33,321 nucleotides of DNA from Planctomycetaceae bacterium (GTDB lineage: Bacteria; Planctomycetota; Planctomycetia; Pirellulales; UBA1268), in assembly GCA_947449135.1 (NCBI GenBank), contig CANFQO010000033.1, forward strand, positions 1 to 33,321, given 5' to 3'. The notes under the pieces are model-generated. The model saw only the letters and a list, made by a program, of their open reading frames with translations. It did not search any database and was not told the origin of the DNA. Shown here one piece after another: positions 7,781-15,585 of the stretch (position 1 is its first letter; each line of letters starts with the position of its first letter). The position numbers were made by a program, and so were the translations under genes.

Positions 7781-7819
7781 GCGGGCCGTCGGCTGCGTTA
7801 CGGCGCGTCCGCGGCCCGC
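7781..7819. terminator. Possible convergent hairpin between gap and lipoprotein gene
   Basis: GCGGGCCG (7781-7788) and CGGCCCGC (7812-7819) can pair around a 23-base loop that includes the lipoprotein gene's stop codon. No T-run follows on either strand. It may help end transcription from both sides, but the evidence is weak. Confidence 0.25.
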
Positions 7820-8952
7820 TGCTGTGGCCTGACGGCCACGGTGCAGTCGGTCTCGAACGCCGTCGCTTCGAAGGTGGTCAGGCTGACCTGCACCCGCACG
7901 TGCTCCCCCTGAGGGGGCTGGCCCGGCCAGCGGAGCACGAAATGCAGGCCGCGGTTCCGGGACGTCCGTCGGAAGCGGGCGATCGCTTCCGTGGCCGGAA
8001 TATCCCAGCGGGCCACCGGCCCGGTGCTGGGAGGGCCGCTGCCATCGAAGACGGTGATCGAGACATCCCCGGCCGCCGTCACGAGCCGCTCGTCGTCGTC
8101 CCGAGGCTCGATGACGATGGCCAGGCCATCACTCAGCCCATCTCCGTTGCCATCGAAACATTCGGTTCGTGCCGGATTGACGACCAGATGCGTGATCCGT
8201 CCAGCAACGGCCAGGCTCTCCTCGTTGGAGAGCCGCCGGTCTGAGGGAAGCTCTGCGGTCGGTTCGCTCATTCCGGAGAGGAGCTGAACTCTTGACTCGC
8301 TGATCCCCGCGGCGGGAGTGACGGTCGACGCATCGCTTCCGGAGGCGGCTGTCGCCGATACCGGGGTGACGAGTGACGTGTCTGGGGTGGCAGCGCCGGG
8401 AAATCGCGGTTCGGCCGGTAGCGGCGGGATGCCCTCGAGCGTCGGTGGAGTGACCGCTCCAGGTGCCGGTATCCCGATCGCAGGAGGAGCTGCGGGACCG
8501 GAGGCCGGTGCGCGGGGCGCAGGAATCTCGATCGCCGGCGGCGCGAGTGCCGGCTGTGAGGGCCCCGCTGCCGATCCCATCGGCAGCCGCGGTGGCGCCG
8601 CTGGACTGCCCGGCAGGGAGAGGCCGCGACCGCGTGCCGATGCATCCCCCTCGGTGAAGCCCAGCTGCCGCCGGAGATTCGTGTTTTCGCCGGCCGTCCT
8701 GTCCAGCCGGGCGCACTTGTCCTGCAGTTCATCCTGGAGTTGGTAGATCTGGTCTTCCTGCATCCGCAGCTCGCGCTCGAGCAGCTGTTGGCTCAAGTCG
8801 CTCTTGCAGCCGAGGCACGCAAGGACCGTCGCCAGCACGAAGCAGGCGACGGAGCTCATCGGCAGGCTGCCATGGCCTGAGACGATGCGGTGGCGTGCAA
8901 ACAACGCCTGCACCGCAGCATGAGGAACAGCCGGGTCACTGAACCGTGTCAT
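7798..8952 (-). CDS. Lipoprotein with coiled coil and Pro-rich linker, function unknown
   Basis: The 384-residue protein has a lipobox LACLGC (Cys49), a coiled-coil segment after it (about residues 53-85, rich in Glu/Gln/Leu heptads), a long Pro/Ala/Gly-rich linker (about 100-260) and a C-terminal beta-rich domain (about 270-375; contains VARWDIPATEA and FVLRWPGQPPQGEHVRVQV). I chose the ATG at 8952 because AAGGAGG lies 6 bases upstream. This gives an unusually long 31-residue leader before the hydrophobic signal segment. An internal Met32 (8859) would give a normal signal peptide but has no ribosome site. I know similar coiled-coil lipoproteins from planctomycetes without assigned function. 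A role as envelope spacer or cell-surface scaffold would be a guess. It is convergent with gap. Confidence 0.72.
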   Translation of the reverse strand: MTRFSDPAVPHAAVQALFARHRIVSGHGSLPMSSVACFVLATVLACLGCKSDLSQQLLERELRMQEDQIYQLQDELQDKCARLDRTAGENTNLRRQLGFTEGDASARGRGLSLPGSPAAPPRLPMGSAAGPSQPALAPPAIEIPAPRAPASGPAAPPAIGIPAPGAVTPPTLEGIPPLPAEPRFPGAATPDTSLVTPVSATAASGSDASTVTPAAGISESRVQLLSGMSEPTAELPSDRRLSNEESLAVAGRITHLVVNPARTECFDGNGDGLSDGLAIVIEPRDDDERLVTAAGDVSITVFDGSGPPSTGPVARWDIPATEAIARFRRTSRNRGLHFVLRWPGQPPQGEHVRVQVSLTTFEATAFETDCTVAVRPQQRAADAP

Positions 8953-9086
8953 GACGCGCCTCCTTGCGCCTCAGAGCAGCCCATCGCGGGCCGCCATCAT
9001 CCGATCACTCTGTTCTGACCTACCGTTTTTGTGCGAAAGCCAAAGGGGAAGATAAGGGTGGACGAAACGTGTGCGGCGACATCCTG

Positions 9087-9689
9087 TCAGCCGGGGGACT
9101 TCTCGGTCGGCATGCGGTCGATCACCTCGTCGATCAGTCTGTATTCGAGCGCCTCATGCGCCGACATGAACCGATCGCGATCCGTATCCTGTTCGATTTT
9201 CTCGAGGGGATGTCCCGTGTGCTTGAGCAGGATGGCGTTGAGTTTGTGCTTGATGTTCTTGAACTCCTTCGCGTGGATCATGATTTCCTCAGCCGTTCCC
9301 TCCATGCCGGCTAGCGGCTGATGGATCATGATTCTGGCGTTGGGAAGTGCCCGCCGTTTTCCCTTTGCGCCCGCGGTGAGCAGCACGGCTCCCATCGAGG
9401 CGCATTGCCCGATGCAGTAGGTGGCGACGTCGCAGGTCACGAACTGCATGGTGTCATAAATAGCCAGGCCGGCTGTCACGCTGCCACCGGGAGAGTTGAT
9501 GTAGAGGTGAATGTCCGACTTCGGATCGTCGGACTGGAGGAACAGGAGCTGGGCGACGATGGCATTGGCAACCTCGTCGTTGACCTGCGAGCCGAGGAAG
9601 ACGATGCGGTCCTTCAGCAAGCGGCTGTAGATGTCCATCGCCCGCTCTTCGCGGCCACTCTTTTCGATGACAAATGGGATCAGGGGCAT
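9087..9689 (-). CDS. clpP: ATP-dependent Clp protease proteolytic subunit (copy 1)
   Basis: The 200-residue serine protease subunit forms the 14-mer barrel that degrades proteins fed by Clp ATPases. The catalytic triad is intact: Ser98 (GQCASMGAV), His123 (IMIHQP) and Asp172 (DTDRDRF), with the spacing of E. coli ClpP. The processed-type N-terminus is [23 protein letters not shown], which is the canonical axial loop region. It is the last gene of a tig-clpP-clpP run and lies 88 bases after the other clpP. Two differing active ClpP proteins next to each other suggest hetero-oligomers or distinct client sets; no clpX or clpA gene is in the window. Confidence 0.96.
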   Translation of the reverse strand: MPLIPFVIEKSGREERAMDIYSRLLKDRIVFLGSQVNDEVANAIVAQLLFLQSDDPKSDIHLYINSPGGSVTAGLAIYDTMQFVTCDVATYCIGQCASMGAVLLTAGAKGKRRALPNARIMIHQPLAGMEGTAEEIMIHAKEFKNIKHKLNAILLKHTGHPLEKIEQDTDRDRFMSAHEALEYRLIDEVIDRMPTEKSPG

Positions 9690-9724
9690 GGGCTGCTTCT
9701 CGGCGGGTGTCTGAGGGGGGTGTG

Positions 9725-9743
9725 CCTGACCTTATGGGTCAGG
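9725..9743. other. Small stem-loop between the two clpP genes
   Basis: CCTGACC (9725-9731) and GGTCAGG (9737-9743) pair around a 5-base loop in the spacer between the two clpP genes. No T-run follows on the minus strand. It could be an RNA-processing or partial termination site that sets different levels of the two subunits. Confidence 0.4.
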
Positions 9744-9777
9744 TTTGTGGGCCAGGTTGGGAGCGGGGGTCGGAGGG

Positions 9778-10404
9778 TTAGTCCTTGCTGTCTTCCTCGG
9801 CGGCGACCGGCGGCTTGGTCAGCACGTCGTCGACCAGTCCATACTCCTTCGCCTCGGTGGCCGTGAGGTATCGGTCTCGGTCGGTGTCTTTGGCGATACG
9901 ATCGATGGGTTGGCCCGTGTGCTGGGCCAGAATGTCGTTCAAGATCGCCCGGGTCTTGATGATCTCGTCGGCCTGGATCTCGATATCACTGACCTGGCCG
10001 CCGACCTGGCCATAGGGTTGGTGGATCATCACCTTGGCATGAGGCAGGGCAAATCGCTTGCCCTTTGCGCCGCCAGCCAACAGCACGGCTCCGCCACTGG
10101 CGGCGAGTCCCACGCAGTAGGTGGCGACCTGGCAGGAGAGGATCTGCATCGTGTCGTAGATGGCCATCGTGGCCGTGACACTGCCACCTGGCGAGTTGAT
10201 GTAGAAGTGAATGTCCTTGCGGCGATTTTCGCTCTGCAGGTAGAGCAGTTTCATCACCAGTTCGTTGGCGTTGCCGTCATAGATTTCCCCCTGCAACAGG
10301 ATGATCCTGTTTTCGAGCAGGAGGTCGCCCAGCGTCATCTGCCGCTGCCGTTGGTAATCGCGTGAGGCGCTGGAGGCGTGCGGAACAAAGGAACGCTCGT
10401 GCAT
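9778..10404 (-). CDS. clpP: ATP-dependent Clp protease proteolytic subunit (copy 2)
   Basis: The 208-residue ClpP paralogue has an intact triad: Ser103 (GLAASGGAV), His128 (VMIHQP) and Asp177 (DTDRDRY). Compared with copy 1, the N-terminal axial segment is divergent ([21 protein letters not shown] replaces the [17 protein letters not shown] type). The motif around Ser is ASGGA, as often seen in second ClpP proteins of bacteria with two copies. I chose the ATG at 10404 to give a normal length. The frame is open to a GTG at 10497, directly after the tig stop (TGAGTG), which would add 31 residues and imply coupling to tig; neither start has a strong ribosome site. The gene is transcribed with tig. 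It probably forms mixed barrels with copy 1, or docks to a different ATPase, by analogy with two-ClpP bacteria. Confidence 0.94.
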   Translation of the reverse strand: MHERSFVPHASSASRDYQRQRQMTLGDLLLENRIILLQGEIYDGNANELVMKLLYLQSENRRKDIHFYINSPGGSVTATMAIYDTMQILSCQVATYCVGLAASGGAVLLAGGAKGKRFALPHAKVMIHQPYGQVGGQVSDIEIQADEIIKTRAILNDILAQHTGQPIDRIAKDTDRDRYLTATEAKEYGLVDDVLTKPPVAAEEDSKD

Positions 10405-10497
10405 GTCAGGTCTCTGTGGGACTGTGAAATCGGCGTTGGTTTGGGGTGCGAAGCCAGGCTGACTCGGTACTGGACGCCGGAAGCGTGATCCCGGCAC

Positions 10498-11994
10498 TCA
10501 TGCCCGTCGCGGACTGCCAGCCTCGGCCTGGGTGGCCGTTGGAATTTCCTCCTCGCCGACGACGACGCCGCAGACCGCATGGTCCACCGCCTCGGCGTCG
10601 CGTTTTTGAAATTCGAACGGGGTGTCGGTGAACTTGGCGTGGGATGTGATCAGATCGACCGTTTTTCGCTCGATGATCTGGTTGCGAAGCACGTCCATCA
10701 GGCCGCGTTTTTCGAGGTTGGCACGGACGCGACGCGGCGACTCTCCCGACTGGGCGGCGATCGCGCGAATCTCCTCGTCATAGTCGGCCGCCGTGTCAGC
10801 GATTGACTGGTCTTCCGCGATCCGCTCGAGGATGAAGTGCTCTTTCAGGGCGGCTGCCGTGCTGCCCATGACGCTCTGCCGCAGTTCATTGACGTGGCGG
10901 CGAATGGAGTCGTCGTCGAAACCACTCCGCCGCAATTCGAGGATTGCCCGTTCGAGTTCCCGCAGGCTCTGGCGACGAAGAAGATCAGGGGGCAGATCCC
11001 AGCTGGCCGATGCGGTAAGCGCACTGGAGACCTGCTGGCGAACCTGCCGGCGGCGGTGCCATTCGAGCTGGTTTTCCAGCTGCTTCTGCACCGCGGCACG
11101 CAGGTCATCCGCCGATTCGAAGCTGCCGAGTTCTTCGAGCAGCTCGGGGGTCATTTCCGGAAGCTCGAGCTGCTTGACGTCCACGACGGTGAGTTCGAGC
11201 GTCACTTCTTTGCCACGAAGCGACTCGACCGCGGCCTCGTTCGAAACCGTCAGCGTGGCAGTGACAGGGGTGCCGATCCGTGCTTTGCCCACGAGCGCAT
11301 CGAATCCTGCCAGTTCGGCATCGGCAAACGAGAGCTTGGGACGCACGATCAGTTCCAGGTCGGCTGCCTCCGACAGCACCTTGTCGCCGTCGAGAATCCG
11401 GAGGTTTGCCACGATCAAATCGCCGGGCTTCGCGGGGCCTGCATGGGGCACGAACCGCGCCCGCTCGCGGAGCAGGTTGCCGAGCGATTCATCGACGTCG
11501 GCGGCGGAGATCGTGCGGGAGGGCCGCCGGATCGACAGGCCCTTCCATTCGGGCATGTCGAATTCAGGCCGTACCTCGATCTTGAACTCGAACGTCATCG
11601 GGCCGTCAGCCGGCACAATGACGTCGTTGACGTTGAGTTCTGGCTCGCTGATTGGCGAAAGCTTCTCCTGATCCGACACCTGGGTCATGGCGTCGGCGAG
11701 GAGTTTGCTGCGGATCTGGTCCGAAAGCTCCGACTTGAAGCGGCTGCTGACGAGCCGCCGCGGCGCGCGGCCCGGGCGAAAGCCGGGCAACTGGGCGGCA
11801 GGCATCATTTCACCGAGCGCGTCGTCGCGATACCGGTCGATGTCTTCCCTGGGGATTGAAACCCGCACGCGTCGTTCGCACGCCGAGATTTTGTCGATGG
11901 CGACATCGAGCTTCAGCGGCAGGTTTGCCACTTCGTCGCCACCGGAAGCAGGGGATTCCAAGGCCGTTGCGGACTGATCGCTGGAAGAGGACAT
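10498..11994 (-). CDS. tig: Trigger factor
   Basis: The 498-residue ribosome-associated chaperone binds nascent chains at the exit tunnel. The N-terminal ribosome-binding domain carries the signature GFRPGRAPRRLV (family consensus GFRxGKxP) near residue 72. A central FKBP-like region (about 180-290) follows, then a helical C-terminal chaperone domain (about 290-450). The FKBP part is divergent: the aromatic pocket residues of active prolyl isomerases are largely replaced, for example LAGFDALVG where IPGFEDQLVG is usual. Isomerase activity is therefore doubtful. The C-terminus has an acidic/Pro tail beyond the usual length. Tig followed by clpP is a common bacterial order and places folding and degradation together; here two clpP genes follow. 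Confidence 0.93.
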   Translation of the reverse strand: MSSSSDQSATALESPASGGDEVANLPLKLDVAIDKISACERRVRVSIPREDIDRYRDDALGEMMPAAQLPGFRPGRAPRRLVSSRFKSELSDQIRSKLLADAMTQVSDQEKLSPISEPELNVNDVIVPADGPMTFEFKIEVRPEFDMPEWKGLSIRRPSRTISAADVDESLGNLLRERARFVPHAGPAKPGDLIVANLRILDGDKVLSEAADLELIVRPKLSFADAELAGFDALVGKARIGTPVTATLTVSNEAAVESLRGKEVTLELTVVDVKQLELPEMTPELLEELGSFESADDLRAAVQKQLENQLEWHRRRQVRQQVSSALTASASWDLPPDLLRRQSLRELERAILELRRSGFDDDSIRRHVNELRQSVMGSTAAALKEHFILERIAEDQSIADTAADYDEEIRAIAAQSGESPRRVRANLEKRGLMDVLRNQIIERKTVDLITSHAKFTDTPFEFQKRDAEAVDHAVCGVVVGEEEIPTATQAEAGSPRRA

Positions 11995-12073
11995 GACTGG
12001 TTCCGGCAGGAGCGGGAGAGCTAGTAAAACGAACGGTGGTAAGGGGGCTATGCGAACGGCGTCCGCTCATGGA

Positions 12074-12101
12074 GGCTTCGGGATGCACGCAACCCGAAGC
12101 C
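12074..12101. other. Perfect 9-bp stem-loop upstream of tig
   Basis: GGCTTCGGG (12074-12082) and CCCGAAGCC (12093-12101) pair perfectly around a 10-base loop. It lies on the minus-strand path from tRNA-Gly to tig, 80 bases before the tig start and about 115 bases after the tRNA. No T-run follows, so it is more likely a processing or leader structure than a strong terminator. Confidence 0.45.
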
Positions 12102-12216
12102 GATACATCGCTCGACCGCTACGGACCGCTCAAACGCTCCCAGGACGACTCCCGGGCGAGGAGTGTGGAGGGAGTGCTGACGGGCGTTCGGCCGACGGCA
12201 TACGAAAGAATCTCGA

Positions 12217-12289
12217 AGCGGGTGATGGGATTCGAACCCACGACAACCACGTTGGCAACGTGGTGCTCTACCAACTGAGCTACACCCGC
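12217..12289 (-). tRNA. tRNA-Gly (anticodon GCC)
   Basis: A complete cloverleaf of 73 bases including the discriminator T is present. It has acceptor stem GCGGGTG/CACCCGC, D-arm GCTCAGTTGGTAGAGC, anticodon arm CCACG-TTGCCAA-CGTGG with anticodon GCC, and T-arm GTGGG-TTCGAAT-CCCAT. It reads GGC and GGU glycine codons. CCA is not encoded and must be added after transcription. It lies upstream of tig on the same strand and has its own candidate promoter. Confidence 0.96.
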
Positions 12290-12359
12290 GGAACTGTTCC
12301 TAAAGCGGCCGCGCAGTGCCCGGAAAACGGGCCAGTCACGCGATGCCTAGGAACCCAGG

Positions 12360-12387
12360 ATTATAGGGCGGGCGGGGGTGGCCGCAA
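12360..12387 (-). promoter_or_regulatory. Candidate promoter for tRNA-Gly
   Basis: Read on the minus strand, TTGCGG (12387-12382), a 16-base spacer and a perfect TATAAT (12365-12360) lie about 70 bases before the tRNA. The resulting transcript would have a leader of about 60 bases that RNase P would remove, and might continue into tig. Confidence 0.5.
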
Positions 12388-12524
12388 GGTCATCCCCTGG
12401 GGGGACAGGGTTTTCTGCGAAGGCTGGGGGAACCGGGTGGTGGGGCTGCACAAAGCACGCTCCGCTGAGATCGAAGATATAGTGGTCGGGGCCCTCACCC
12501 AGCCCCAGCCCCCAACGATCTGCC

Positions 12525-13325
12525 ATGCCTGATCTCGCCCGCCGCGTGACTGTTCTCGATCTCGCGGCCGCCAAACGCGACCGTCGCCCCTTCACGATGG
12601 TGACAGCCTACGACTGGCCAACGGGCCAGCTGGCTGATGCCGCCGGGGTGGACTGCGTGCTCGTGGGCGACAGCGTGGCGATGGTTGTGGCCGGTCGGTC
12701 GTCCACCATCCCGGCCACGCTGGAGCAGATGATCTACCACGGAGAGATCGTCTCCCGAGCCGTGTCGCGGGCCCTTGTCGTCGTCGATCTGCCGTTTCCG
12801 CTCCAGCATCTTGGCGTGCGGACGGCAGTGGAGTCGTCCGCCAGACTTCTCAAGGAGACCGGCTGCCAGGCCGTGAAACTCGAGGGCACTGCCGGTCAAG
12901 CCGACATCATCGCCGGGATTGCCGCCGCTGGGATTCCGGTGATGGGGCATGTGGGACTCCGCCCGCAAGCCGTCCATCAGCTCGGCGGCTATCGCATGCA
13001 GCGGGATCTCGACCGGTTGATGGCCGATGCCGAAGCCGCTGCCCATGCCGGTGCGTTCGCCGTCGTCCTGGAATGCGTTCCACAGGAGGCGGCCGCGACG
13101 ATCACCCGCTCGCTCTCCGTGCCGACCGTTGGGATCGGCGCTGGCCCGCACTGTGATGGCCAAGTGCTGGTGATGCACGACCTCATCGGCCTCTCGTCCG
13201 GTCGGGTGCCCCGGTTCGTGAGGGCCTATGCCGATGTCCAGGCAACGGTTGGCGACGCGCTGGCCCGTTGGCGGCGCGACGTCGAAAACCGCAGCTTTCC
13301 CGGACCGGATGAGACGCTCGGCTGA
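12525..13325 (+). CDS. panB: 3-methyl-2-oxobutanoate hydroxymethyltransferase
   Basis: The 266-residue cytoplasmic enzyme is the first committed step of pantothenate and coenzyme A synthesis: it transfers a hydroxymethyl group from methylene-tetrahydrofolate to 2-oxoisovalerate to give ketopantoate. Family motifs are seen in order: MVTAYDWPTGQLAD, VGDSVAMV (metal-binding Asp), VVVDLPF (second metal Asp), KLEG (metal Glu), MGHVGLRPQ, LECVP (catalytic Glu) and VPTVGIGAGP. The length is normal. The start has no obvious Shine-Dalgarno sequence. No panC or panD gene is nearby. It converges with a lipoprotein gene, with a double hairpin between them. Confidence 0.96.
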   Translation: MPDLARRVTVLDLAAAKRDRRPFTMVTAYDWPTGQLADAAGVDCVLVGDSVAMVVAGRSSTIPATLEQMIYHGEIVSRAVSRALVVVDLPFPLQHLGVRTAVESSARLLKETGCQAVKLEGTAGQADIIAGIAAAGIPVMGHVGLRPQAVHQLGGYRMQRDLDRLMADAEAAAHAGAFAVVLECVPQEAAATITRSLSVPTVGIGAGPHCDGQVLVMHDLIGLSSGRVPRFVRAYADVQATVGDALARWRRDVENRSFPGPDETLG

Positions 13326-13333
13326 GATCCCGT

Positions 13334-13367
13334 CTGCAGAGCCCTGCCCGCAGGCAGAGGTCTGCAG
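13334..13367. terminator. Bidirectional hairpin between panB and lipoprotein gene
   Basis: The outer arms CTGCAGA (13334-13340) and TCTGCAG (13361-13367) enclose the inner arms CTGCC (13344-13348) and GGCAG (13353-13357) with a CGCA loop. It fits exactly in the 49-base gap between two convergent stops. Only a short T-run (GCTTTGG) follows on the plus strand. Confidence 0.55.
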
Positions 13368-13374
13368 GCTTTGG

Positions 13375-13869
13375 TCACGGCAGGACGACCTCGTCGGAGA
13401 TCACCACTGGCCGGCTGCTGGACACGGCTGCTGGGGTGGGCATGCCCGCACTCGGGCCAGGCGAGCCACCCGGACCAACCGGCAGGCTGCCAGCGCCGGC
13501 AGGCAAGCCCGGCGTCACGATCGTGCCCGATGACATGCCGCCCTCCACCATACCGCCACCCTGACACTGGTCGCAGTTGCCGCCCGCCATGGTTGCTCCG
13601 ACGACATGATCGCCGCCACCGCAGGGGGCTGCCTGACACGGCGCGGCCTGGCCGCAGGGACGCATGGCAGCGGGCGCGGCCGCCGGCATGGCGCCTGGGG
13701 GCACAAATCCCGGCGGCAGATGCCCGAAGAGTTTCTCGTACTTCCACACTTCCAAGGCGATGTATTTCTCGGTGAGCGACTTGCAGCCGGACAGTCCGGT
13801 CGCCGCTGTCATCACCAGAACCACCGGCAGGCATCGCGCCACGGCATGGCACCATGAATTCGAACGCAT
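13375..13869 (-). CDS. Small Cys/Gly/Pro-rich lipoprotein, function unknown
   Basis: The 164-residue protein has a signal peptide ending in the lipobox GLSGC (Cys29). A conserved-looking segment follows (KSLTEKYIALEVWKYEKLFG, about 30-49), then low-complexity sequence rich in Gly, Pro, Ala and Met with six Cys (for example RPCGQAAPCQAAPCGGG and NCDQCQGG). The start is supported by AAGGAG 9 bases upstream. I recognise the EKYIALEVWKYEKLFG stretch as recurring in short planctomycete lipoproteins, but no function is known to me. The Cys clusters could bind metal or form disulfides in the periplasm. Confidence 0.7.
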   Translation of the reverse strand: MRSNSWCHAVARCLPVVLVMTAATGLSGCKSLTEKYIALEVWKYEKLFGHLPPGFVPPGAMPAAAPAAMRPCGQAAPCQAAPCGGGDHVVGATMAGGNCDQCQGGGMVEGGMSSGTIVTPGLPAGAGSLPVGPGGSPGPSAGMPTPAAVSSSRPVVISDEVVLP

Positions 13870-14188
13870 TGAGTGAATCTCCTTCCCGGGGGCATCGCCT
13901 CGTGGCTGGTCAGAGCTGCGAGGTCAAGCAAAATTACCCCACGCCAGAGGCGCGGCAAGGAAAATGGAACGGCATCCGGGCTCGCCACAGAGCGTTGCCG
14001 TGAAGCTGTGCGGATCGTGCCGGGAAGGGTGGCGCGATCCAAAGCTTTTCGTGGAGCGGCCGTCTGCCTGGACCACATGAAGGCGGTTTTTCAAACTGCC
14101 TGTGGCGTTTGCGGCCGTGCTGATCCGTCGCCTCGGTTCGCCGCCGGAGGCGGTGCGGCCGCTTTTCACGGAGATGCCGTGGCTGCCA
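13870..14188. other. Intergenic stretch, nothing convincing
   Basis: These 319 bases hold the leader of the Cys-rich lipoprotein gene (ribosome site at its right border on the minus strand) and the region after the tiny basic protein gene. Open frames across it read as Arg/Ser-rich composition and lack start signals. I see no RNA gene or strong terminator. Confidence 0.4.
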
Positions 14189-14278
14189 TCAACCCTTGCG
14201 ATGGCGGATACGGGCCCGCATCCGGCGTTTCTTCTGCCCCAGTTTGCGGCGGCCCTTGCCCGTTTTCTTGACTCCCAT
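14189..14278 (-). CDS. 29-residue basic protein, AURKAIP1/COX24-like (bS22-type)
   Basis: The tiny protein begins MGVKKTGKGRRKLGQKKRRM and ends RARIRHRKG. Seventeen of 29 residues are Lys, Arg or His. GGAGG lies 6 bases before the ATG, a strong ribosome site that sets the start. The pattern KKTGKxRRKLGxKKRRMRxxIRHRK matches the short bacterial AURKAIP1/COX24-domain family, whose actinobacterial member was found in ribosome structures as bS22. A ribosomal or rRNA-binding role is therefore likely by family analogy. It stands alone between a lipoprotein gene and an App1-like gene. Automated callers that require 90 or more codons would miss it. Confidence 0.8.
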   Translation of the reverse strand: MGVKKTGKGRRKLGQKKRRMRARIRHRKG

Positions 14279-14409
14279 GCTGTCCTCCAGAGTGTGACCG
14301 ATCCAGATTGCTTGGAGACGTTGTAAGATGGGGTAACTTGTGAATGCAAGCACCATCCCGCATTCCGCATGGCAGCGGCCCGGCTTGAGTCCCGGCCGAG
14401 GACTGCGGC

Positions 14410-15471
14410 ATGTGCCCGCGGTCCGGACGCATGATCGTATTTTTCCCCACGTATGCGCGTCGTCTTCCCGGCGAAAACCGCTGGCGGGCCACCGTCGCCG
14501 GCATGATCTCACGGCCGTTGCCCTCGAAGAGCCACCGCCGCACCCTCGCTGTCGGAGTGCTGAAGCGGCTTCTTGAACTCAACGAAACACACCTGCAGTC
14601 TGCCGTGTTTCAGCGGCGTGCCGATGCGTTTCTGTTTCAGCGGGTGGCGGGAGAACGGGTGAAGATCACCCTTGGTGGACGGCAGATCGATGCGGGGCAG
14701 TCGGACCGGGTCGGCCATTTTCAGCGGTCGATCGACCTTGAGGAAGCGGAAGTCGACGCTCTCGTGGAATCTGCCGGCGGTTGTCGTTGGCTCCGCTACG
14801 AAGCGGCGGTTGCTGCCGACGATGGCTTCGACGGTCAGCCCGCGTCTGCCGCGTCGGCCGTGGGCTGGATCCAGATGATCCCAGAGGAGGGGATATCTGT
14901 GATTTCCGACATCGACGACACCGTGAAGGTGACGAACGTCGCCAACAGGCGCGAGCTCCTAGCCAACACGCTGCTGCGAGAATTTTATGCAGTGCCTGGC
15001 ATGGCGGAGGTCTACCGTCGCTGGCAGGAGACCGGCACGGCCTTCCACTACGTGTCGTCGAGCCCGTGGCAACTGGCCAACTGCCTGGGGCGATTCTTCC
15101 ACGAAACGGGACTGCCCTCTGGTTCCATGCACCTCAAACTGTTTCGGCTGAAGGATTCCACGCCGCTGGGACGGCTGCCGTCCCGGAAGCGCTCCAAACG
15201 GCGGACCATCGAACAGATCATCGCCGACTTCCCACGCCGGAAGTTCCTGCTCGTGGGGGACTCTGGTGAACGCGATCCGGAGGTCTATACCGCGGTGGCC
15301 TGCCGTCATCCGGACCGGGTGGCTGGCGTCGCCATCAGGCAGGTGGAGGGGAAGCCGTCTCGGCAGAAGGTTCGGACTCGGCTGGATCGGCTCGGGAGCC
15401 GGCTGCCCGCCGGTTGTCTGCATGTCTTTACGGAGGCCGCGGAACTGTCTGCCTTTGTCGCCGGCGGGTGA
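14410..15471 (+). CDS. App1-family (DUF2183) phosphatase-like protein
   Basis: The 353-residue protein has a C-terminal HAD-like catalytic domain of the App1/DUF2183 family, named for yeast phosphatidate phosphatase App1. The nucleophile motif is SDIDDTVK (residues 166-173). A conserved FHYVSSSPWQL (motif II region) follows, then a basic helix SRKRSKRRTIEQII and the acidic motif LLVGDSGERDPEVY. The N-terminal 150 residues are a beta-rich domain of the kind that precedes DUF2183 in bacteria. No signal peptide is evident. I used the ATG at 14410 (GAGG about 9 bases upstream); ATG 14431 is an alternative giving MIVFFPTYARRLPGE. The likely reaction is phosphomonoester hydrolysis, perhaps on phosphatidate, by family knowledge; the bacterial substrate is not known to me. 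Confidence 0.86.
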   Translation: MCPRSGRMIVFFPTYARRLPGENRWRATVAGMISRPLPSKSHRRTLAVGVLKRLLELNETHLQSAVFQRRADAFLFQRVAGERVKITLGGRQIDAGQSDRVGHFQRSIDLEEAEVDALVESAGGCRWLRYEAAVAADDGFDGQPASAASAVGWIQMIPEEGISVISDIDDTVKVTNVANRRELLANTLLREFYAVPGMAEVYRRWQETGTAFHYVSSSPWQLANCLGRFFHETGLPSGSMHLKLFRLKDSTPLGRLPSRKRSKRRTIEQIIADFPRRKFLLVGDSGERDPEVYTAVACRHPDRVAGVAIRQVEGKPSRQKVRTRLDRLGSRLPAGCLHVFTEAAELSAFVAGG

Positions 15472-15542
15472 CCGGCGAGCCTAAAATAGGCCGCTGTTCA
15501 GTCTTGGTCGCGGCGTGGGCGTTTGCTACCGTTCCGCCCCTG

Positions 15543-15564
15543 TGCGCCCTTGGAAAGGTGCGCA
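15543..15564 (+). other. Stem-loop in leader of secreted protein gene
   Basis: TGCGCCCTT (15543-15551) pairs with AAGGTGCGCA (15555-15564) with one bulged base and a tight loop, ending 21 bases before the next ATG. It could affect translation of that gene. This is only a fold seen by eye. Confidence 0.3.
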
Positions 15565-15585
15565 GATTCTTGGGGCTGAACGCTT

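Noticed and set aside
13812-14370. Minus-strand open frames at 13812-14078 and 13924-14370.
   Set aside because: They overlap the tiny basic protein gene and the lipoprotein leader, have Arg/Ser-rich composition and no ribosome site.
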